Assembly (NCBI RefSeq): GCF_003337305.1
Contig: NZ_QPJO01000004.1
Coordinates: 124,001 to 188,000 of the forward strand
Source: Winogradskyella arenosi
Lineage (GTDB): Bacteria; Bacteroidota; Bacteroidia; Flavobacteriales; Flavobacteriaceae
Direction: 5' to 3'
DNA length: 64,000 nucleotides
The notes beneath the pieces were generated by a model. The model worked only from the letters and a program-made list of their open reading frames with translations, was not told where the DNA came from and did not search any database. Positions 18,245-26,799 of this stretch are shown in pieces. The position numbers and the translations under genes were made by a program. Position 1 is the stretch's first letter, and every line of letters begins with the position of its first letter.

Positions 18245-19168
18245 ATGAAACACTTTTTGTTCTGTTTTGCTTTAGTTTGCATCACTTCATTTAACTACGC
18301 TCAACAAGATTCTATTGCTAATTCTTTAATTATTGAATTACCAACGGTAAATTTCACCAAAAGTAATATTACTGGAACTGTAGAAATCCCCCTAGTTAGC
18401 CTACCTCCAATAACGCCATCAATTATGGATACCTACTGGGATCACAACGTTTATAACCCTTACCGAAATACATTACAACAATTTCCATTTGAGATAAAAT
18501 TTAACGATACGGTTTATGAATCTCCTATTAAGCATAAAAAAGTCGTAACCTCACGTTATGGCTGGCGCCGAGGTCGTGCGCATAATGGGATTGATATCGA
18601 TTTAGTCACCGGAGATACTGTTGTTACTGTCCTTGATGGTATTGTACGATTAGCCAAATACGTCAATGGTTATGGCAATACCGTAGTGGTGCGCCATTAT
18701 AACGGTTTAGAATCTACTTATGCCCATTTATCTCATATAGGCGTGCAACCAAACGACACCTTACAAAAAGGTCAGTATTTAGGTAAAGGCGGTAATACAG
18801 GGAATTCTAGAGGAAGTCATTTACACTTAGAATTAAGTTATAACGGTGCCTCAATTTATCCAGAATACCTATTTGATTTTTCTGCTAAAAATACCATACG
18901 TTCCCAGCATGTTTGGGTTACCCAAAAATGGACACATGCCAGATTTCACAATCCTAGACGCGTTACTGAAGTGAAGGTTATAGAATCTGCAGAGGATGCC
19001 CAGGAATTAATGCGTCTCGCTAAAATCCCAAAATACTACGTGGTAAAAAAGGGCGATACGCTGTATGACATTTCTAGAAAAAACAACCTCTCTATTGCTG
19101 CCTTATGCCGTAGCAATGCCATTAAAAAGAATTCTACCTTAAAAATTGGGCAGCGCTTGGTTTTATAA
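18245..19168 (+). CDS. M23 family metallopeptidase with C-terminal LysM
   Basis: A 307-residue exported cell-wall enzyme. It has a signal peptide (1-20, ending NYAQ), an M23 LytM-type domain (about 95-215) with zinc ligands H113 and D117 (HNGIDID) and the H192-x-H194 motif (HLHLEL), then a LysM peptidoglycan-binding domain (264-307, starting YYVVKKGDTLYDIS). It is expected to cut peptide cross-links in the periplasm during growth or division. The zinc set is complete, so it should be active rather than an EnvC-like activator. Monocistronic. Confidence 0.93.
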   Translation: MKHFLFCFALVCITSFNYAQQDSIANSLIIELPTVNFTKSNITGTVEIPLVSLPPITPSIMDTYWDHNVYNPYRNTLQQFPFEIKFNDTVYESPIKHKKVVTSRYGWRRGRAHNGIDIDLVTGDTVVTVLDGIVRLAKYVNGYGNTVVVRHYNGLESTYAHLSHIGVQPNDTLQKGQYLGKGGNTGNSRGSHLHLELSYNGASIYPEYLFDFSAKNTIRSQHVWVTQKWTHARFHNPRRVTEVKVIESAEDAQELMRLAKIPKYYVVKKGDTLYDISRKNNLSIAALCRSNAIKKNSTLKIGQRLVL

Positions 19169-19201
19169 TCTTAAAACCAATTTATAATTTATAAAATTCT
19201 G

Positions 19202-19209
19202 TACTTTTG
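19202..19209 (+). promoter_or_regulatory. -7 promoter box for topB
   Basis: TACTTTTG, an exact TAnnTTTG match, 24 bases before the TTG start of topB. It supports that unusual start and a leader of about 17 bases. Confidence 0.55.
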
Positions 19210-19232
19210 CGTTTGCATAAAACCAAGCCAAT

Positions 19233-21470
19233 TTGAAAGTCTGTATTGCCGAAAAACCAAGTGTAGCAAGAGAAATTGCCTCAGTATTAGGAGCCACCAC
19301 CAAGCGCGATGGCTACTTTGAAGGCAATGGCTATGCCGTGACCTATACTTTTGGTCACCTCTGTACCCTTTACGAGCCTGTAGACTATAAACCATATTGG
19401 AAAAGCTGGGACCTTAATAACCTTCCGATGTTGCCCGAAAAATTTAAAGTAAAAGTGGCAAACAATGACGGTATAAAGAAGCAATTTAAAATCGTAAAAA
19501 GTCTGTTTGATAAGGCTGATGTGGTGATAAATTGTGGGGATGCTGGACAAGAAGGAGAACTGATTCAGCGTTGGGTAATCAACGAAGCAAAATACAAGGG
19601 TAAAGTAGAACGTTTATGGATTTCATCGCTTACTACGGAAGCCATAAAAGAAGGGTTTAAAAATCTAAAACCTGCTGAAAATTATGATAATCTTTATTAT
19701 GCCGGATTTTCGCGCTCCATTGGCGATTGGCTTTTAGGAATTAATGCCACCCGTTTATATACCGTAAAACATGGAGGTTACAAACAGGTTTTGTCAGTAG
19801 GACGTGTACAAACCCCTACCCTTGCCATGTTGGTGAATCGTTTTAAGGAGATAGAAAACTTTAAGCCACAACCTTATTGGGAGCTGCAAACCTTATATAG
19901 AGAGACACTTTTTAGTTATGAAGAAGGACGCTTCCTTAAGATGGAAGACGGAGAAATTCTTGCAAATAAAGTAAAGGAAGATGAGTTTGAAATTGTCTCC
20001 ATCACCAAAAAGAAAGGGACAGAATACGCCCCTAAATTATTTGACCTCACAGGACTTCAAGTTTATTGTAATACCAAATTTGGATTCTCTGCTGATGACA
20101 CCCTGAAAATTGCACAAAAATTATACGAAAAAAAGGTCGTGACCTACCCTAGAGTTGATACCACCTTTTTACCGAATGACGTTTACCCTAAAGTTCACGG
20201 TATCTTATCGAAGCTTACGGATTACGCCGTACTTACAGCACCACTTTTAAATAAGAAGATTAAAAAATCATCTAAAGTCTTTAATGACAAAAAGGTAACG
20301 GATCACCATGCTATTATTCCAACAGGAATGCAAACGCACTTACAATATAACGAGCAGCAAGTTTATGACATTATTGTAAAACGCTTTATTGCCGTTTTTT
20401 ATGACGATTGTAAAGTGTCTAACACTACCGTAATTGGTAAGGCAGCCGAAGTGAATTTCAAAACTACCGGAAAGGAAATTTTATCTAAAGGATGGCGCGT
20501 TATTTTTGAATCTGAAAAGTCTAATAAAAAAGAAGATGCTTTACTCCCTACCTTTACTCAAGGTGAAAAAGGACCACATGAACCCTCTTTTTTAGAGAAG
20601 CAAACCAAACCTCCAAACCAGTTTACGGAAGCCTCTTTATTACGTGCTATGGAAACCGCCGGAAAACAAGTGGATGACGATGAGTTGCGCGATTTAATGA
20701 AAGAAAACGGAATTGGCCGTCCGTCTACAAGGGCCAATATTATTGAAACTTTATTTAGACGTAAATACATTAAGCGAAACAAAAAGCAAATTTTACCAAC
20801 AGTAACAGGCATTCAACTTATTGATACGATTAAAAATGAACTTTTAAAATCGGCAGAGTTAACCGGAACTTGGGAAAAGCAGTTAAAAGATATTGAAAAA
20901 GGTGAGATTAGTGCGAGCGCTTTTATTAAAGGCATGAAGCGCATGGTTGATGCTTTGGTTTACGAAGTGCGGTCTGAACAAGTGCAAACCCGAATATCGG
21001 CCGTTAATAATAAGCCTTCAGGCGGTTCAAAAACAAAGTCGAAATCAAAAACCAAATCTAAAACGGCGACTTTAGTAGGAAGCCCATGCCCTAAATGTAA
21101 AGTAGGTCAACTTATTAAAGGGAAATCGGCTTATGGCTGTAGTCATTATGGAAAATCGTGTGATTTCACCTTACCCTTCAGTTTTAGCAATAAGAAGATC
21201 TCTGAAAAACAATTTATTCGCCTTATTACTAAAGGCTCTACAGTGAATTTAAAAGGCTTTAAAATTGAAAACCAAACTCAGGAAGGTTTACTTCGTTTTG
21301 ATGAGGCTTTTAAATTGAAGTTTGAACCTAAAAAAACAGCTATAAAACCTGTAGCTCCTAAAGCGGGAGACCCTTGTCCGAAGTGTAAAAAAGGAACACT
21401 TCTAAAAGGTAAAACTGCTTTTGGCTGTAGCCAATATAAATCGGGTTGCGATTATAGAATCGCGTTTTAA
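19233..21470 (+). CDS. topB: DNA topoisomerase III (type IA)
   Basis: A 745-residue type IA topoisomerase that relaxes and decatenates DNA through a transient tyrosine link. The start is TTG (MKVCIAEKPSVAREI), fixed by the -7 box just upstream. The Toprim domain covers the first 140 or so residues, LSVGRVQTPTL (187-197) precedes the gate domain, and the active-site tyrosine is Y305 in VTYPRVDTTFL. The Toprim acidic motif reads GDAGQEGE (102-109): D103 and E107 are kept, but the second Asp of DxD is Gly. The C-terminus has two zinc-ribbon-like repeats (CPKCKVG...GCSHYGKSC and CPKCKKG...GCSQYKSGC). It stands alone. Confidence 0.93.
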   Translation: MKVCIAEKPSVAREIASVLGATTKRDGYFEGNGYAVTYTFGHLCTLYEPVDYKPYWKSWDLNNLPMLPEKFKVKVANNDGIKKQFKIVKSLFDKADVVINCGDAGQEGELIQRWVINEAKYKGKVERLWISSLTTEAIKEGFKNLKPAENYDNLYYAGFSRSIGDWLLGINATRLYTVKHGGYKQVLSVGRVQTPTLAMLVNRFKEIENFKPQPYWELQTLYRETLFSYEEGRFLKMEDGEILANKVKEDEFEIVSITKKKGTEYAPKLFDLTGLQVYCNTKFGFSADDTLKIAQKLYEKKVVTYPRVDTTFLPNDVYPKVHGILSKLTDYAVLTAPLLNKKIKKSSKVFNDKKVTDHHAIIPTGMQTHLQYNEQQVYDIIVKRFIAVFYDDCKVSNTTVIGKAAEVNFKTTGKEILSKGWRVIFESEKSNKKEDALLPTFTQGEKGPHEPSFLEKQTKPPNQFTEASLLRAMETAGKQVDDDELRDLMKENGIGRPSTRANIIETLFRRKYIKRNKKQILPTVTGIQLIDTIKNELLKSAELTGTWEKQLKDIEKGEISASAFIKGMKRMVDALVYEVRSEQVQTRISAVNNKPSGGSKTKSKSKTKSKTATLVGSPCPKCKVGQLIKGKSAYGCSHYGKSCDFTLPFSFSNKKISEKQFIRLITKGSTVNLKGFKIENQTQEGLLRFDEAFKLKFEPKKTAIKPVAPKAGDPCPKCKKGTLLKGKTAFGCSQYKSGCDYRIAF

Positions 21471-21485
21471 TACCGCAGCTAAATT

Positions 21486-21968
21486 TTAATTTACTTCCGT
21501 TATCCGTTTTATAGGAATGTAAAACTCTTCTTCAGAGTCTGGGCTCCCATTTTTATACTTGGCGCCCATCACTTGAAAATGTGGTCTCGTATCTACACCA
21601 TAGCCAGAATTTATTAACCATTCGCTCATAAATTGTCTGTAGGTTTTAGACGCATCCATCCCTTTATGTGCTACAACGGCGTAAGTACCGGCAGGAATAA
21701 CTAAGGACATCATCCCTTCAGGAATTTCGTTGAAATTTAAAACTTCTGCACAAGCCCAAATAATATAGTCTGAAAGTGTTGCTGTATTTGTACCTTCAGG
21801 AAATTCTTGAAGCGCTATCAACTCCATAGAACTTCTCGCTTTAACGGCTTTAAGTCTTGGCATAAACTGCTGCCATAATTCTTGAATTTTATGATATTCC
21901 CCATGCCGCATTGTTGTTGAAACCCCTATCACCTTTCGCTCTGATGTTTCAATTATTTCTGGACGCAT
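21486..21968 (-). CDS. GyrI-like (AraC effector-binding) domain protein
   Basis: A 160-residue stand-alone GyrI-like small-molecule-binding domain with the SHS2-type duplicated fold: start RPEIIETSERKVIGVS, middle MMSLVIPAGTYAVVAHKG, end EEFYIPIKRI. Family members bind small hydrophobic ligands or toxins, and some hydrolyse them. There is no DNA-binding domain here. It lies between the terminator of the fasciclin gene and topB, convergent to topB with a 15-base gap. Confidence 0.85.
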   Translation of the reverse strand: MRPEIIETSERKVIGVSTTMRHGEYHKIQELWQQFMPRLKAVKARSSMELIALQEFPEGTNTATLSDYIIWACAEVLNFNEIPEGMMSLVIPAGTYAVVAHKGMDASKTYRQFMSEWLINSGYGVDTRPHFQVMGAKYKNGSPDSEEEFYIPIKRITEVN

Positions 21969-21995
21969 ACACTTTTATTTATTTCAGGGAAAGGT

Positions 21996-22036
21996 ATAAA
22001 AAAAAGCACAAGTGAATTCCTTGTGCTTTTTTTATC
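21996..22036. terminator. Bidirectional terminator after the fasciclin gene
   Basis: Arms AAGCACAAG (22004-22012) and CTTGTGCTT (22020-22028), flanked by A-run and T-run on either side, so it can stop transcription on both strands. It lies 40 bases after the fasciclin stop at 22076. Confidence 0.8.
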
Positions 22037-22075
22037 TTAAACAATTTACAACTGCAAATTGCTTTGTTATCTAAA

Positions 22076-22651
22076 TTACATCCCTGGTAAAACCACGGCA
22101 TCAATAACGTGGATTACACCATTAGATTGGTTAACGTCACTAATGGTAATATTAGAGATCGTCCCCGCCGTATCTGAAAGCACAATAGTATCTCCATCCA
22201 TCATTGCCGTTAATTGCTGACCATTTACAGTAGTAAAACTAGCTTTTCCATTTCCTTTTTTAATCGCTTTCATTATCATTCTTCCGCTATAATTCCCTGC
22301 AAGAACATGGTAAGTTAACACCGCTTGAAGTTTTGCTTTATTTTCTGGCTTTAACAACATAGCTACAGTTCCTTCAGATAATTTATCGAAAGCCCCATTG
22401 GTAGGTGCAAAAACCGTAAATGGTCCTTCTCCTTGTAAGGTTGCTACAAGCTCCGCTGCTTTTACCGCCGCCACTAATGTGGTATGTTCTTTAGAATTCA
22501 CCGCATTAGAAATAATATCTTTTGATGGATACATCGCGGCACCACCCACCATTTTAGTATCCATTTCCATTTTGGATTGTGCCATTACGGTAGATCCAAA
22601 AATTAAACTTAAGGCTAAGACTGCTGTTATAATAATTGATTTCGTTTTCAT
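22076..22651 (-). CDS. Secreted fasciclin (FAS1) domain protein
   Basis: A 191-residue protein with a signal peptide (1-25, ending VMAQ) and a single FAS1 domain (about 50-190). The H1-type motif FTVFAPTNGAFDKL and the H2-type end NGVIHVIDAVVLPG are both clear, with YHVLAGNY between. FAS1 domains mediate adhesion; in marine flavobacteria such small secreted copies are common and of unknown ligand. A perfect 10-bp inverted repeat lies just upstream of the ATG, and a terminator follows. Confidence 0.93.
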   Translation of the reverse strand: MKTKSIIITAVLALSLIFGSTVMAQSKMEMDTKMVGGAAMYPSKDIISNAVNSKEHTTLVAAVKAAELVATLQGEGPFTVFAPTNGAFDKLSEGTVAMLLKPENKAKLQAVLTYHVLAGNYSGRMIMKAIKKGNGKASFTTVNGQQLTAMMDGDTIVLSDTAGTISNITISDVNQSNGVIHVIDAVVLPGM

Positions 22652-22667
22652 ATATAAAATTTTAAGG

Positions 22668-22697
22668 TTTTGTTTCTCTATTTACGAAGAAACAAAA
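22668..22697 (-). repeat. Inverted repeat upstream of the fasciclin gene
   Basis: Perfect arms TTTTGTTTCT (22668-22677) and AGAAACAAAA (22688-22697) around a 10-base centre, 17 bases before the ATG at 22651. It could be a regulator-binding site or a 5' leader hairpin; no -7 box is clear here. Confidence 0.45.
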
Positions 22698-22760
22698 GCG
22701 ACGGTTTTAAAAAAGGCCTGTTTTTATAATTTATGCTTAGAAAGCCGGACTTAAATATAA

Positions 22761-22806
22761 AAAGAAAGCCACTATAGTAATAACTATAATGGCTTTCTTT
22801 TTTTTA
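22761..22806 (-). terminator. Terminator of the cold-shock-domain gene
   Basis: A long hairpin with arms AAAGAAAGCCA and CTATAGT and their complements (22761-22778 and 22783-22800), lying 13 bases after the stop at 22819. Confidence 0.8.
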
Positions 22807-22818
22807 AAATTAAGAATG

Positions 22819-23277
22819 TTAAGCTTGTTTGACTCTTACGGCGTTCATACCACGTTGTCCTTTTTCTAATTCAAAAGTAACTTTATCGTTTTCTGCTATA
22901 TCGTCTATAATACCACTAACGTGAGTAAAATGTTTTTCGTTTGTTTCAGTATCTATAATAAAACCAAAACCTTTAGAGCTATCGTAGAAAGATACTTTTC
23001 CTGTTCTAATAGGATCAAAAGGATCTTCGTCTGAATCTTCTTTTTGTGGAACACCAAGAACAATGTTCTCCGCTTTTACTTTCACCTTCATTGTTGGATC
23101 TGGTGGCGTATCTGTTAGGTTACCGTTATGATCTACATAAGCGATAGGAATACCTCCTGAACCATTTTCATCTTTATTGAGTTTACGCGCTTCCATTTTC
23201 TTGCGCTTATCTTCTCTCTTCTTTAATCGTTTTTTTTCTTTTTCACTTTTACTAAAAGTCTGTTGTGATTTAGCCAT
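22819..23277 (-). CDS. Cold-shock domain protein with basic N-terminal extension
   Basis: A 152-residue protein. Residues 1-90 are a highly charged, lysine-rich, probably disordered extension; residues 91-152 form a cold-shock domain with RNP1 KGFGFI (102-107) and an RNP2-like HFTHV (116-120). It binds single-stranded RNA or DNA, presumably as an RNA chaperone. Many Flavobacteriaceae encode such long CSD proteins beside short CspA types. A -7 box at 23428-23435 would give a leader of about 145 bases, as in cold-regulated csp mRNAs. Confidence 0.92.
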   Translation of the reverse strand: MAKSQQTFSKSEKEKKRLKKREDKRKKMEARKLNKDENGSGGIPIAYVDHNGNLTDTPPDPTMKVKVKAENIVLGVPQKEDSDEDPFDPIRTGKVSFYDSSKGFGFIIDTETNEKHFTHVSGIIDDIAENDKVTFELEKGQRGMNAVRVKQA

Positions 23278-23427
23278 TCGTAGTTTTAAAAATTAATATG
23301 TGTGTGTGCTTTTGAAAATATGTATAATGCAGACAAGTTAATTAACTTAACACTGAATCGTATTAAAATCTAGAAAAATAACTCAGAATAAAGCTATTTG
23401 TGTAGTATATCTTCAATAAACTGATTA

Positions 23428-23435
23428 CAAATATA
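23428..23435 (-). promoter_or_regulatory. -7 promoter box of the cold-shock gene, long leader
   Basis: On the minus strand TATATTTG, an exact TAnnTTTG match. It lies 151 bases upstream of the ATG at 23277 and only 4 bases past the stop of the upstream DUF4251 gene. The space between contains no other open frame. Confidence 0.45.
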
Positions 23436-23439
23436 CAAC

Positions 23440-23895
23440 TTAAATCCTTTCAATCACACCTGTTTGCTGAATATTATTAACAGTAGACCTTAAAGTAAGG
23501 AATGCTTTACCATTTCGTTTCACTACAATTTGGAATTCATCTGCTCCTATATTAAAGTTAATTTCAACCGTTTGTGTGGCGTTATCATGACTAACTTTAT
23601 AGTTTGAAGTCTTGCCAGCCTTAACCTCATAAACCTTCATATCTAACGCCTCAAGGTGCGCAGTAACACTTGTAGGTGTAATCTCAAGTTGATTTTTCGA
23701 TGTATCTATCAATTTACGGTTTCGGTTTTCATAAACTGCATGTCCAAGGTAGCGGAAATGTCCTGAATCTACTATCGATTTCATATTTTGATACGTAGCT
23801 TCAAAATCCTCTTTCTGTGTGGTTGTCGACTGTGAATGGCCATAAAAGCATGCTGAAAGACTAAAGATTGCAACTAATAAAACTAATTTCTTCAT
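23440..23895 (-). CDS. DUF4251-like secreted protein
   Basis: A 151-residue exported protein. The N-terminus carries a hydrophobic signal with a lipobox-like LSAC (C16), so it may be a lipoprotein, though a later cut at HSQ is possible. The rest (FEATYQNMKSIVDSGHFRYLGHAVYENRNRKLIDTS and the beta-rich end) resembles DUF4251, a family of unknown function in Bacteroidota. It begins one base after the stop of the large metalloprotease gene, so the two are one operon. Confidence 0.75.
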   Translation of the reverse strand: MKKLVLLVAIFSLSACFYGHSQSTTTQKEDFEATYQNMKSIVDSGHFRYLGHAVYENRNRKLIDTSKNQLEITPTSVTAHLEALDMKVYEVKAGKTSNYKVSHDNATQTVEINFNIGADEFQIVVKRNGKAFLTLRSTVNNIQQTGVIERI

Positions 23896-23896
23896 G

Positions 23897-26368
23897 TTAT
23901 TTTGGGTCTAAAATATTACTAATTCGTTCTATACCATCTTGGTAGTGATACTTTGTTTCTGTGTTTAAACCTTGCTTTAAGCCGCGTTGTAAAAGACGTT
24001 TTAAAACCTTAAGTTCTCCTCTTACTAAAGCTCTAATATCGGATTGACTCACATTATAGTACTGTCGCGTTCTATTAGGATCAAGGTCTTCCGTCATTAA
24101 TTTGAACATCGCGTCTAAGTAAACACGCTGCAAATTACGTCTAAAAACTGAAACATTTAAACCTAATTTTGTTTCCGACCAAATTCCGGTTCTTACATCC
24201 GTTAAAAGTTCTAAGGCCGAATAGTGTTTGGCATCTAAAGCTTGGTGGTCTATTAAGCGCCCTAAACGCTCAAAACTTAAAATAGTATTTAAATGACGCC
24301 CTTGTAGACTTCGCATACGATCGGTATAACCTGCATAATTTATATTCTGTAAAATAGATTCATCTACCAACCAAGCCGGTGTTTCAAAAGCATTTTTATG
24401 CAACCAAGCGATTGCTGATTTCTGTTCCGATTTAGGCACCGGACTATAAATAACGCCCCCTTGCGATGGATTTTTGGTAGTTTCAACCACACCCCCTATA
24501 TGAGTAACGACGTGACCTACGTAACGTCCCCAAACACTAAGCAATTCGCCATAGAGTTCTTCTAAATCTTCATAATTATCCGTTTGATCACTCGTCCAAC
24601 TTGGAAGATTTTTAGCTACAATTTTTAGATTCTTCAGCCCGTAAGAACTCGCTTTCATACTATTGTTACCAATATCTTCAGTCTGCGCTGTAGGATCAAA
24701 ACGACTGCTTTGTTTTCCGAATTTGTAAATAGGATCTCCTGCCTTTTCTTCAACCCACTGCGTTAAAATTTCTTTTTCAGCTTCAGCAGAATTCGCTTCA
24801 GGAATATAACGGTAACCATAATTAATCGCATAGTTATCATAAGGCCCTAATTGTCTAATAAAACGAATGTTTTCGTCACCAGGCTGTGCAATATAATTGT
24901 AACGCGCATAATCCATAATTGTCGCGGCAATACCATTTTTATGTGTAAAATCGCCATCTCTATAACTTTCTACATCGTAGGCATAACTCGCACTCATATT
25001 ATGAGGTAGCCCTAAGGTGTGACCAACTTCATGCGCAATCACCATTTTCATCATCTCCCCTATTTCTTCGTCCGAAGTCTCTAAAGTTCGTGCCGAAGGG
25101 TTCGCGGCACCTGTTTCTAATAAATAGCGATTTCTATACGAGCGCAAATGGTTATGATACCATATAATATCACTTTCAATAATTTCCCCACTTCGTGGAT
25201 CTGAAACACTTGGCCCTGTAGCATTTCTAGTAGTGCTCGCCACATATCTCACCACAGAATAACGGATATCTTCCGGACTAAAATCAGGATCTTCAGCTTT
25301 AGACGGTGGGTCTTTAGCGATAATCGCATTTTTAAATCCTGCAGCTTCAAAAGCTTTTTGCCATAACTCAATGCCTTCCTTCATATACGAACGGAATTTC
25401 ATTGGTGTAGCCGGATCTAAATAATACACAATAGGTTTAACAGGCTCAACCAACTCTCCTCTTTTATAGGCTTCAATATCTTTAGGCACTAATTTCCATC
25501 GTCTTAAATAGGTTTTCTTGTCCGACTTTAAAGCTTCACTACTATAATCGTATTGACTTAAGGTAAACCAGCCCACACGTTCATCAAAAAGACGAGGTTG
25601 CATAGGCGTTTTAGGTAACAGAATCATTGACTGATTCATTTGTACACTTATGGTTTCATCGCCAGTGTTTACTGGAGGTTTACCCGCATTATATGTAAAA
25701 TCTTGGATCACCTCTATATTTTCAGGGAAACTCTTTATCGCATTTATAAAGCTTCTGGACTTGTCTAAATTCTTTACTTTATAAGACGATCGTAATCGCG
25801 ATCCTAATCCGCTAATAGCCTTTACATCGGTGCCATAAAAATTAGTCACATCTACCACTACAGCAGATGAGTCTTTTGAAAACGCAGCAATATCAAATGC
25901 ATATAAGGTAGGCTCGTAATTATTAGATTTTACAGAAATATGAATAGGAAGACTATCTGAAGCCACAGCACTTGATGACTTTTCTTTAATGAGGATTTTA
26001 TTTTTAAAACGCTCCCAATTAATCATTCGGGTATTGGTTTTTGTCCCCGCATTTACATAACCACCTCCCAGATTAGCGGGGAGTTTAGAAAAACGACTCA
26101 CCAATAACATATCGGTATTTAGGTGCGTTAAGGGAATTTCAAAATAATACTTCTCCCCAACTAAATGCACTGTAAACAAGCCCTCATCTGTAATGGCCTC
26201 ATTAGTAACCACCTGATCGTAAGGCTTAATTTTACTCGAACTTTTCCGAGGACTCTTCGTGGAAACTTGTGTGGATTTAGAAGTCGTGTTTTTGGAGCTC
26301 GAAGACGCTACAGTAGCACAAGACAACAGCACGGATGATGCTAAAGCTAGGGTGTAAATTTTTCTCAT
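23897..26368 (-). CDS. Zinc-dependent metalloprotease, DUF5117/DUF5118 type
   Basis: An 823-residue exported protease. The lipobox LLSC gives C17 as the lipidation site, followed by a Ser/Lys-rich linker (about 20-48). The middle (about 55-300) fits the DUF5118/DUF5117 region, and the catalytic domain holds the zincin motif HEVGHTLGLPHN (H446, E447, H450, H456), a gluzincin/metzincin-like HExxHxxGxxH. It should be anchored to the outer or cytoplasmic membrane and degrade extracytoplasmic protein. The downstream DUF4251 gene is nearly contiguous. Substrates are unknown. Confidence 0.88.
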   Translation of the reverse strand: MRKIYTLALASSVLLSCATVASSSSKNTTSKSTQVSTKSPRKSSSKIKPYDQVVTNEAITDEGLFTVHLVGEKYYFEIPLTHLNTDMLLVSRFSKLPANLGGGYVNAGTKTNTRMINWERFKNKILIKEKSSSAVASDSLPIHISVKSNNYEPTLYAFDIAAFSKDSSAVVVDVTNFYGTDVKAISGLGSRLRSSYKVKNLDKSRSFINAIKSFPENIEVIQDFTYNAGKPPVNTGDETISVQMNQSMILLPKTPMQPRLFDERVGWFTLSQYDYSSEALKSDKKTYLRRWKLVPKDIEAYKRGELVEPVKPIVYYLDPATPMKFRSYMKEGIELWQKAFEAAGFKNAIIAKDPPSKAEDPDFSPEDIRYSVVRYVASTTRNATGPSVSDPRSGEIIESDIIWYHNHLRSYRNRYLLETGAANPSARTLETSDEEIGEMMKMVIAHEVGHTLGLPHNMSASYAYDVESYRDGDFTHKNGIAATIMDYARYNYIAQPGDENIRFIRQLGPYDNYAINYGYRYIPEANSAEAEKEILTQWVEEKAGDPIYKFGKQSSRFDPTAQTEDIGNNSMKASSYGLKNLKIVAKNLPSWTSDQTDNYEDLEELYGELLSVWGRYVGHVVTHIGGVVETTKNPSQGGVIYSPVPKSEQKSAIAWLHKNAFETPAWLVDESILQNINYAGYTDRMRSLQGRHLNTILSFERLGRLIDHQALDAKHYSALELLTDVRTGIWSETKLGLNVSVFRRNLQRVYLDAMFKLMTEDLDPNRTRQYYNVSQSDIRALVRGELKVLKRLLQRGLKQGLNTETKYHYQDGIERISNILDPK

Positions 26369-26478
26369 AAAATATCTGGGTAAAAATGATAACTGGCCTA
26401 AATATAAATAATAGAAATGACCTAGATCATAATTTCTTAAAACCTGTTAAAATCTTCTTTATTTCTTTAATTCTAGAG

Positions 26479-26486
26479 TATTTTTG
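26479..26486 (+). promoter_or_regulatory. -7 promoter box for the DUF3817/MscS operon
   Basis: TATTTTTG, an exact TAnnTTTG match, 17 bases before the ATG at 26503. Confidence 0.5.
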
Positions 26487-26502
26487 CTGAAAATTTAGTA
26501 GC

Positions 26503-26799
26503 ATGTTAAAATTATTACCTGTTTTTAGACTTGTGGCCTTATTAGAAGGGGTGTCGTATCTTTTACTTTTATTTATTGCCACACCTATAAAATACTTTTA
26601 CGAAGATCCGCAATACGTAAAATTATTAGGTATGCCTCATGGTATTTTATTTATGGCTTATGTTGTTTTTGCTGTTTTAATAAGTAACGACATGAAATGG
26701 CCTACCCGCACCCTATGGATTGTATTAATAGCTTCTGTAATCCCTTTTGGAACTTTTTATATTGATAAGAAATACTTAACCAAGGCGAGCCGTGCTTAA
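26503..26799 (+). CDS. DUF3817 small membrane protein
   Basis: A 98-residue protein with three hydrophobic segments matching DUF3817 (FRLVALLEGVSYLLLLFIA at the start; LGMPHGILFMAYVVF in the middle). Small DUF3817 proteins are found widely in bacteria next to transporters or alone, with no known function. Its end overlaps the GTG start of the next gene (an MscS-type channel) by 8 bases, so they are translationally coupled. Confidence 0.88.
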   Translation: MLKLLPVFRLVALLEGVSYLLLLFIATPIKYFYEDPQYVKLLGMPHGILFMAYVVFAVLISNDMKWPTRTLWIVLIASVIPFGTFYIDKKYLTKASRA

